Part shown: positions 58,720 to 64,000 of the stretch, piece after piece
Position numbering within the stretch: the first letter of the stretch is position 1
How the letters are laid out: every line of letters starts with the position of its first letter
DNA from: Shimia sp047124445
GTDB lineage: Bacteria > Pseudomonadota > Alphaproteobacteria > Rhodobacterales > Rhodobacteraceae
Reading direction: 5' to 3'
Assembly (NCBI RefSeq): GCF_047124445.1
Contig: NZ_CP138921.1
Location: 124,001-188,000, forward strand
Length of the DNA: 64,000 bases
Notes under the pieces: generated by a model
Told to the model about the DNA's origin: nothing
Databases searched by the model: none
Seen by the model: the letters and a program-made list of their open reading frames with translations, nothing else
Translations under genes and position numbers: made by a program

Positions 58720-60774
58720 TTAGAAGTCTTCCCAGTCTTCGCTGGAAGTGTCCTGGACCGGCGCAGATTGGTTCACGGCGGCTTTGGCTGGCTTGGGCTG
58801 CGGTTTCGGGGCAGCCGCAGGCTTCGCAGCAGCGGTTTTCTTCACCTTTGCCTTGGTCTTAGTGGCGGCCTTGGCGTCTTTGGCGGCGTCGTCGTCCCAT
58901 TCCTTGGTTTTTGCCGCATCGGCCACAGGCTGTGCCGAGGCAGGTCTGGCAGGTTTGGGCGCGGGTTTCGCGGGTGCTGGCTTGGCAGCTGTTGGAGCCT
59001 TGGTTGCCGCTTTTGGCACTGCGGGAGCACGCGGGGTCGCGGCGGCGGTCACGTCGGCTTCGGTCAGTTTGAAGACCTTGAGGGCCTGAGACATATTGGC
59101 AGCTTCATCCGACAGGCTGCGGCTTGCAGCAGAGGATTCTTCTATCATCGCCGCGTTGCGCTGGGTCACGCGGTCCAGCTCGGTCACGCTCTCTTTGATT
59201 TCGCGCAGGTTGTCGGCCTGATCGCGGGAGCCGGTGGCAATTTGTGACACCAGGTCAGAGGCGTGGTTCACACCAGTGATGATTTCCTGAAGCGCGTCAC
59301 CTGCTTTGTTCACCAGTTCGCTGCCTTTGGTGACCTGCTCGCCGGAGGTCAGGATCAGCTCTTTGATTTCGTTCGCGGAATCTGAGGCGCGTTGGGCCAG
59401 AGCGCGGACTTCGGAGGCAACCACGGCAAACCCGCGACCTGCTTCGCCTGCACGGGCCGCTTCTACGCCGGCGTTCAATGCCAGCAGGTTGGTCTGGAAG
59501 GCGATGTCGTCGATCACGCCGATGATCGCGGTGATCTTGTCGGAGCTCTGTTCGATGTTGCGCATGGCTTCGACGGTGAGTTCCACCACTTCGCCACCGG
59601 ACTGCGCCTGTTGACGGTTCTGGGTGATGCGCTTGTTGGCTTCGGCCGCATGGTCAGCGGTCTGTTCCACAGAGGTGCTCAGGGTTTCGATGGCGGCGGC
59701 GGACTCTTCGAGGGTCACAGCCTGTGCCTCGGACCGTTTGGACTGGTCGATCACGCTTTCGGAGATTTCCTGAGCGCTGGAGCGTACGGTTTCGGCGGTG
59801 CGGGTCACGGTGGACAGCACGGACTTCAAGTTGTCCAGTACGTCGTTGAAATCTTTGCAAATTTGCTGGGAGTTTTGACCAAGGCTTGCAAATTCCGCTG
59901 TGTCGATAGGGCGATCTACACGGCCGTCGGCAATCTCTGACAGACCTTCAGCGAGACGGGCAAACAGGCGCTGGCGCTGTTCATCCTGCTCGGCGCGGGC
60001 TTCGCGGTCGCGTTCTTCCTGGGCCAGTTGATCGCGGAACTTTGCCAGACGTTTGGCCATGGCACCAATTTCGTCGTCGCGGTCCAGGCAGGGCACGTCA
60101 CAGTCAAAGTCGTGATTGGCGACCGCATCCATGGCTTTGCCAAGGCTCAATACAGGGCGGGTGACCACACGGCCTACCAGCATGACAATCAGCGCGAGGG
60201 CGAGGGCGGCGGCAAGCGAGGAGCCGATGGCGCCTTTGATGAATTCCTGCAGCGCTTCCTCGCGAATGGAGGACACATCGGCAGCGACCTGAAGGGTGCC
60301 AACCGGGTTGCGACCGGCCTGGGCGATAGGCATTTGTGCCGCATAGATTGGGCCTTCGATGGCATGTGCGCTAGGTTTGTCGTCGGAAACGGTGGCGGCA
60401 ACATTGCTCAGCGCGGCGGAGATGCTGTCGGCGCGTGTTTCGGCGATGTCGTAGCTGTAGATCACCGCGCCATCCGGCGAGAGCACGCTGACCGCGGTGA
60501 TGTGAGAGTCTTGCTCCAGGAAGCGGTCGGTTGTGGCTTTCAGGCGGTCAACGTCCTGAAACTGCGCGGCGGCGACCAACTGGGTGCTGAACAGCTCGGT
60601 CAGCAAGTCGTAGCGCTCCATCGCCTGGGTTTCGGCTTCGGCGGTGCGGGCGTTGTATTGATTGAATTGCGAAAGTCCGACCGCCAATAGGGCGCAGACT
60701 GCAATTGCCGCTGCAAGTTTGGTTTTTATGCTCATCCGCGAGAAGCGGGATTTGATTTTTGGGAAAACTGGCAT
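58720..60774 (-). CDS. Methyl-accepting chemotaxis protein with C-terminal docking pentapeptide
   Basis: A 684-residue receptor with helices near 17-37 and 180-202, a periplasmic sensor of about 140 residues, HAMP (RPVLSLGKAMDAVANHDFDC) and the signalling tip IGVIDDIAFQTNLLALNAGVEAARAGEAGRGFAVVASEVRALAQRASDSANEIKEL. The C-terminal 110 residues form an Ala/Pro/Lys-rich linker (KAPTAAKPAPAKPAPKPARP) ending in EDWEDF; the last five residues fit the xWxxF pentapeptide that tethers CheR and CheB. cheR is four genes upstream in the same operon. Confidence 0.92.
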   Translation of the reverse strand: MPVFPKIKSRFSRMSIKTKLAAAIAVCALLAVGLSQFNQYNARTAEAETQAMERYDLLTELFSTQLVAAAQFQDVDRLKATTDRFLEQDSHITAVSVLSPDGAVIYSYDIAETRADSISAALSNVAATVSDDKPSAHAIEGPIYAAQMPIAQAGRNPVGTLQVAADVSSIREEALQEFIKGAIGSSLAAALALALIVMLVGRVVTRPVLSLGKAMDAVANHDFDCDVPCLDRDDEIGAMAKRLAKFRDQLAQEERDREARAEQDEQRQRLFARLAEGLSEIADGRVDRPIDTAEFASLGQNSQQICKDFNDVLDNLKSVLSTVTRTAETVRSSAQEISESVIDQSKRSEAQAVTLEESAAAIETLSTSVEQTADHAAEANKRITQNRQQAQSGGEVVELTVEAMRNIEQSSDKITAIIGVIDDIAFQTNLLALNAGVEAARAGEAGRGFAVVASEVRALAQRASDSANEIKELILTSGEQVTKGSELVNKAGDALQEIITGVNHASDLVSQIATGSRDQADNLREIKESVTELDRVTQRNAAMIEESSAASRSLSDEAANMSQALKVFKLTEADVTAAATPRAPAVPKAATKAPTAAKPAPAKPAPKPARPASAQPVADAAKTKEWDDDAAKDAKAATKTKAKVKKTAAAKPAAAPKPQPKPAKAAVNQSAPVQDTSSEDWEDF

Positions 60775-60840
60775 GGTGATTTCCTGTTGTTTATTTGGAG
60801 CTAATGGGAGCGGCGAAAATGGCGGGGTGGGGGCAGCCCC

Positions 60841-62052
60841 TTAAAGGGAGCTGCCTTTTTGAGTGACTTGCGAGGCCTTGGCAGAGAGGTCAGCCAGGTG
60901 GCGATCGGTGTTGTCGTGGAAGTTTTCCAGACGGGCGATGATGCCGTCCAGACCGCTGTCCACGTCGCGCATGCGGCCGCTTTCGACCTTGCAGAGCAGT
61001 TTCACAACATCCAGACCGTTGATCCGGCGGCGCAGGCTGCGGCAGATGTCCGGTATGGATTTGCCGATGGAGGAAATCTCAATCAGGCGGGAGCGGCTGC
61101 GCTGTTGCAGGCGTTCGTGGTGCTCTTTCAGCAGGATCGCGCCATCGGTTTCTTTGTCCTCCGGGCGGACGTTACTGTGAGCCTCTCCCAGAAGTTGCGC
61201 AATTTGCATCGCCCAGCGGCCCTGGGATACGGCGCTGTACATTTGCACCAGTGATCCGTTTTCCGGGTCATGCAGACGCCCCACAAGGCCGTGCATTTCC
61301 TTGGCCATCGCGTCATAGTTCTGTGAGATGGTGCCGAGGGCTGCGCCTGCGCCTTCGAGGCGACCGGCGAGAATACGCAGGTTCACAGGCTCGCCGCGGA
61401 CACGCTCAAAGCCTTGTTCGATGCTGTTCACCAGATCCTGCATATCGGTGATAATCTCAGCAAGCTCGTCCATCAGGGCGAAGCTGTTGACCAGATCAGG
61501 CTCGATGATGTTGCGGTTTTTGAACTCCATATCCAAAGCTGCGATGCCATAGGCCTCCAGCGTCGCATAACCGGCTTCCTGGATCATTTCCAGCAGGCGC
61601 GTGCCGCTTTGTTCCGGGGTCAGGTTCTTGTCGGTCTCTTCCTGACGGAGAGTGACATACATTTCCTTGGTGGTTTCAAACAACTCTGTGCCAGGGCGGA
61701 TGCGCGCGGACAGGTAGCCGTTTTCCGTTTGGGTCACCACTGCCAAAACCCAATAGTAACCACCGGATTTTGTCTTGTTTTTCACGTAGGTGACAACCGG
61801 ACGACCCGCCTTGAGGCATTCCCACAGGAGGTAGAACACACCTTTCGGCATGTCCGGGTGGCGCATGATCTTATGGGGCGCGTTCATCAGCTCTTCGAGC
61901 GGGTAACCACCAACTTCGATGAACTTGTCGTTGGCAAACTGGATCACGCCACGCGGATCGGTTGCCGAGGTGATGATGCTCTCAGCAGCAAACCGCACCT
62001 CAGTTGCGGAGCTGTCTGCGCTGGCGCTGCTGATCTTTGTCATGGCGTTCAT
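60841..62052 (-). CDS. Aer-like PAS-domain protein lacking an MCP domain
   Basis: A 403-residue soluble protein. Residues about 20-135 are a PAS domain of the Aer type: IITSATDPRGVIQFANDKFIEVGGYPLEELMNAPHKIMRHPDMPKGVFYLLWECLKAG, with the Trp in GYYWVLAVV; in E. coli Aer this fold binds FAD and senses redox state. The remaining 270 residues are helical, without membrane helices, HAMP or the MCP signalling tip. It lies between an mcp and a 114-aa unknown in the che operon, so it probably feeds redox or energy information into the chemotaxis complex by direct contact; this is inference. Confidence 0.8.
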   Translation of the reverse strand: MNAMTKISSASADSSATEVRFAAESIITSATDPRGVIQFANDKFIEVGGYPLEELMNAPHKIMRHPDMPKGVFYLLWECLKAGRPVVTYVKNKTKSGGYYWVLAVVTQTENGYLSARIRPGTELFETTKEMYVTLRQEETDKNLTPEQSGTRLLEMIQEAGYATLEAYGIAALDMEFKNRNIIEPDLVNSFALMDELAEIITDMQDLVNSIEQGFERVRGEPVNLRILAGRLEGAGAALGTISQNYDAMAKEMHGLVGRLHDPENGSLVQMYSAVSQGRWAMQIAQLLGEAHSNVRPEDKETDGAILLKEHHERLQQRSRSRLIEISSIGKSIPDICRSLRRRINGLDVVKLLCKVESGRMRDVDSGLDGIIARLENFHDNTDRHLADLSAKASQVTQKGSSL

Positions 62053-62091
62053 GAGTCTATTCCAATGTCACTGTGGCTGAGCGAGTGGGGC

Positions 62092-62436
62092 TCAGAAGAG
62101 GTTAACGTTGCCTGCATCAGGCGAGATTGCGCGGGTCTTGTCTGCGTCCGAAAGGCGGGATTTGAGGTAATCCAGACGGACGCTGTCGGAGAGATCCTGC
62201 ACATTCAGATCCGGTCCGGCGCCAATCATTGAAGACATGTTGCCAAGCAAAACCGCGATGTCGTCCAGGTGCTGGAACAGCGCGTCCACACGCTGCAGAT
62301 CCCTAATTTTATTGTGATCGACGCCCTCCAGATCGAGTTCGCTGGTCAACCCGTCCAACGCATGTGCGATGGAAGCCAGGTCAGCCACGTCCTCGGAAAT
62401 GGTGGTCAATACGTCTGCGGTTGTGCGCGTTGTCAT
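62092..62436 (-). CDS. Hypothetical protein in the che operon
   Basis: A 114-residue, acidic, helical protein I do not recognise: MTTRTTADVLTTISEDVADL, then VDALFQHLDDIAVLLGNMSSMIGAG. The helical heptad-like pattern could form a four-helix bundle or pair with a receptor. The start at 62436 is preferred over an upstream frame reaching 62514, which would run into cheY. It sits 25 bp after cheY and 39 bp before the PAS gene, so it is surely on the same transcript. Confidence 0.65.
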   Translation of the reverse strand: MTTRTTADVLTTISEDVADLASIAHALDGLTSELDLEGVDHNKIRDLQRVDALFQHLDDIAVLLGNMSSMIGAGPDLNVQDLSDSVRLDYLKSRLSDADKTRAISPDAGNVNLF

Positions 62437-62461
62437 TTGTAGTCCCCCATGGGAGCCTCCT

Positions 62462-62848
62462 TTACAGAGGCCCCACCACCTTCTCGATGCAGGCTTTGAG
62501 CTGTGCGGTTTCAAACGGCTTCTTGATGAAGTTGTTCATGCCCAGCTTAACGCCGCGGTTGATGGTGTCCGGGTCGGCACGGCCTGTGATCAGGATGAAA
62601 CCTGTCCGGGCGGTGGCCTTGTTGGAGCGGATGCCTTCCAGAAGCTGGAGGCCGTCCATGCCCGGCATGTTGAAATCGGACAGGATCAGGTGGACCGGCT
62701 TCGCCGCGAGGCTGCGCCAGGCCTGGGCACCGTCATTTTCGGTGCGGTAGTTGACGATCCCGATCTCATCGAGTGCCTGTGTGATGAGTCCTCGGCTGGT
62801 GGACATGTCGTCCACAACCAGAATGTGCAGCTTATCTTTCAAGCTCAT
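62462..62848 (-). CDS. cheY: CheY-like single-domain response regulator
   Basis: A 128-residue receiver without an output domain. Acidic pocket Asp14/Asp13 in LVVDDMSTSRG, phospho-acceptor Asp58 in LILSDFNMPGMDG, switch Thr88 in ILITGR and Lys110 in FIKKPF. Phospho-CheY binds the flagellar motor switch or serves as a phosphate sink. It lies 3 bp downstream of cheR in the operon; cheA is not in the window. Confidence 0.92.
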   Translation of the reverse strand: MSLKDKLHILVVDDMSTSRGLITQALDEIGIVNYRTENDGAQAWRSLAAKPVHLILSDFNMPGMDGLQLLEGIRSNKATARTGFILITGRADPDTINRGVKLGMNNFIKKPFETAQLKACIEKVVGPL

Positions 62849-62851
62849 TGT

Positions 62852-63754
62852 TCAGTTCCCCATGTGCAAGGTTGCATCAGCGCTTCTGCTGCCAATGCGG
62901 GAGGTGTCTATTGAGAAAACGCCCCGTCCGGCTGTGTGAAACAGCTCGGCGTGTTCCGGGCCAATTCCTTCGGAATGACCCAAGAAAAGGAGGCCGTCCG
63001 GGCAGAGCTGCTCGCCAAATCTGCGCCAGAGCCGGCTTTGTGTTGGTGCATCAAAGTAGATGGCGACGTTGCGACACATGATGATGTCGAACTTGCCCTT
63101 GAAGGGCCAGTCGCCGTGCAGGTTGAGACGCCGGAAGCTGATCAGGTCACGGGCATTTTGGCAGACCGCTTTCTGATCGCGCGCGCCCTCAAAATCCTCG
63201 AAATACTTCGCGCCTTGACCGTTGGTCAGGGTGTTGATCGAGGACGTCGGATAGACGCCGCGCTTGGCCGTGGCCAGGATTTCCGGGTCGATGTCAGATG
63301 CCAGGATCTTCACATCAAGCGAGGCCGCCTCGGGGCAGGCATCCAGAACGTGGAATGCCAGGCCATAAGGTTCTTCGCCGCTGGAACAGCCTGCCGACCA
63401 GATCCGAACGCGCTTGCCGCGGCGCGCCTGGGCCATCAGGTCCGGCAGCACGTCATTGGCCAGTTGTTCGAAGTGATGCCCTTCGCGATTGAAGCGCGTC
63501 ATGTTGGTTGTATAGGCGCTGATAAAGCGGGTTTGCTCATCCCGCCCTTGAGGCGAGTGCATATAGTCAATGTAGTCGTTGACTGTGTCATAGCCTGTGG
63601 CACGCAGGCGCTTGGAGAGGCGGGAGGCGACCATCGTCCGCTTATGCGGCTGAAGGTCGATGCCCATCCACTCACGCACCAGCCCAGCAATGGCGGCAAA
63701 GTCCGCATCACTGATTGTGCCTTCTTCAAGGGATTTTTGCGCCATTTGGGTCAT
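62852..63754 (-). CDS. cheR: CheR, chemoreceptor methyltransferase
   Basis: A 300-residue S-adenosylmethionine-dependent methyltransferase acting on receptor glutamates. The N-terminal helical domain holds LQPHKRTMVASRLSKRLR; the C-terminal domain holds the SAM motif IWSAGCSSGEEPYGLA, LASDIDPEILATAKRG, DIIMCRNVAIYFD and LLFLGHSEGI. Its beta-subdomain should bind the receptor pentapeptide such as that at the end of the 58720-60774 protein. The start overlaps the cheW stop by 4 bp. Confidence 0.95.
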   Translation of the reverse strand: MTQMAQKSLEEGTISDADFAAIAGLVREWMGIDLQPHKRTMVASRLSKRLRATGYDTVNDYIDYMHSPQGRDEQTRFISAYTTNMTRFNREGHHFEQLANDVLPDLMAQARRGKRVRIWSAGCSSGEEPYGLAFHVLDACPEAASLDVKILASDIDPEILATAKRGVYPTSSINTLTNGQGAKYFEDFEGARDQKAVCQNARDLISFRRLNLHGDWPFKGKFDIIMCRNVAIYFDAPTQSRLWRRFGEQLCPDGLLFLGHSEGIGPEHAELFHTAGRGVFSIDTSRIGSRSADATLHMGN

Positions 63755-64000
63755 GCTGCTGACAGTGCTTCCTGTGGCATGATCTGGTGAACATCGATCG
63801 CACGAACGATGGTCTCTTCCAGGGTGTAGACGCCGCGAATGAACGCTGCGGTCTTGGAAGAGGAGACCTCCGGAGTGGCTTTGATCTCGTCGGTGTTCAC
63901 TGTGATGATGTTGGACACGGCATCCACCAGGAAGCCAACGCTCTTCTCATCGATGTGTGCGATGATGATCACGTGACGGCTTTCCGGGATGGTTTTGCCA
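63751..64000 (-). CDS. cheW: CheW coupling protein, C-terminal part (cut by window edge)
   Basis: Only the last 83 residues are in the window. GKTIPESRHVIIIAHIDEKSVGFLVDAVSNIITV is the CheW-type SH3 fold segment (VGLLVDAVSEVL in model CheW proteins), followed by IRGVYTLEETIVRAIDVHQIM. CheW links receptors to CheA. A GTG at 63972 is not the true start, as the frame stays open to the window edge. It is the most upstream che gene visible, overlapping cheR by 4 bp. Confidence 0.87.
   Translation of the reverse strand, partial: GKTIPESRHVIIIAHIDEKSVGFLVDAVSNIITVNTDEIKATPEVSSSKTAAFIRGVYTLEETIVRAIDVHQIMPQEALSAA

Noticed and set aside
59854..59866. TTTGCAAATTTGC, resembling the ScfR-type sites
   Set aside because: It lies in the middle of the chemoreceptor coding sequence and is explained by the encoded residues (QQICKDF on the minus strand).
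1..64000. Mobile elements, prophage, CRISPR arrays, rRNA and tRNA genes, defence systems
   Set aside because: I scanned for integrase/transposase motifs, regularly spaced repeats and cloverleaf-like sequences and saw none; gene content is metabolic and core-like throughout. A tRNA scan and covariance search would be needed to exclude RNA genes fully.

Overview
The window looks like core chromosome of a marine alphaproteobacterium of the Roseobacter group (Rhodobacteraceae/Roseobacteraceae). This is inferred from protein similarity I recognise: GlmU-Gph pairing, a ScfR-type regulator beside propionyl-CoA carboxylase, a pccB-pccA-mcm locus with small unknown genes in between, a choline-sulfate operon, DUF4174 and DUF6497-like proteins, and GC-rich intergenic hairpins of a kind common in this group. 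I saw no rRNA, tRNA, CRISPR array, transposase, integrase or phage gene. Genes are tightly packed with many 4-bp ATGA overlaps, and several strong intrinsic terminators separate the transcription units.

Layout. 1-4.5 kb: glmU (3'-truncated, minus) divergent from gph and a DegT-type aminotransferase, then a minus-strand arsC-pyrD-DUF952 run. 4.65-11.7 kb: a secreted 5'-nucleotidase, DUF1992 and SRAP proteins, ureidoglycine aminohydrolase, a divergent GAPDH and a malic enzyme-phosphotransacetylase fusion. 12-20 kb: SLC13-type permease, YebC, an OpgC-like membrane acyltransferase, an ArgP/LysG-LysE regulator-exporter pair, pirin and a DMT exporter. 20-27.3 kb: choline-sulfate to glycine betaine region (betC, betI, betB, betA) with two paralogous secreted proteins flanking betC.

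27.3-43.3 kb: a DUF465 gene behind an FNR-like box, an alpha/beta hydrolase, then the propionate module: a ScfR/PccR-type regulator, a Bcr/CflA exporter, pccB, pccA and methylmalonyl-CoA mutase. Together PccBA and Mcm carry propionyl-CoA to methylmalonyl-CoA to succinyl-CoA. The epimerase is not in the window. Between these enzymes lie small secreted, lipoprotein and membrane genes of unknown function, plus structured intergenic RNA-like elements. 43.3-49.9 kb: a two-component system divergent from a sugar ABC transporter, with tandem direct repeats in the shared intergenic region that look like response-regulator sites; the closest known arrangement is the glucose GtrS/GltR-gts system of Pseudomonas. 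50-52.2 kb: a lone methyl-accepting chemotaxis protein. 52.4-58 kb: an Lrp-family regulator divergent from a complete branched-chain 2-oxoacid dehydrogenase operon (E1 alpha, E1 beta, E2, E3), which can feed propionyl-CoA into the pcc-mcm pathway. 58-64 kb: a leftward chemotaxis operon (cheW partial, cheR, cheY, a 114-aa unknown, a PAS protein without an MCP domain, an MCP with a CheR/CheB docking pentapeptide, cheD).

The best candidates for something undescribed are: the unknown genes and RNA-like elements inside the pccB-pccA-mcm locus; the PAS protein and the 114-aa protein inside the che operon; and the paired secreted proteins around choline sulfatase. All functional statements come from reading the sequence and from family knowledge; no search was run.
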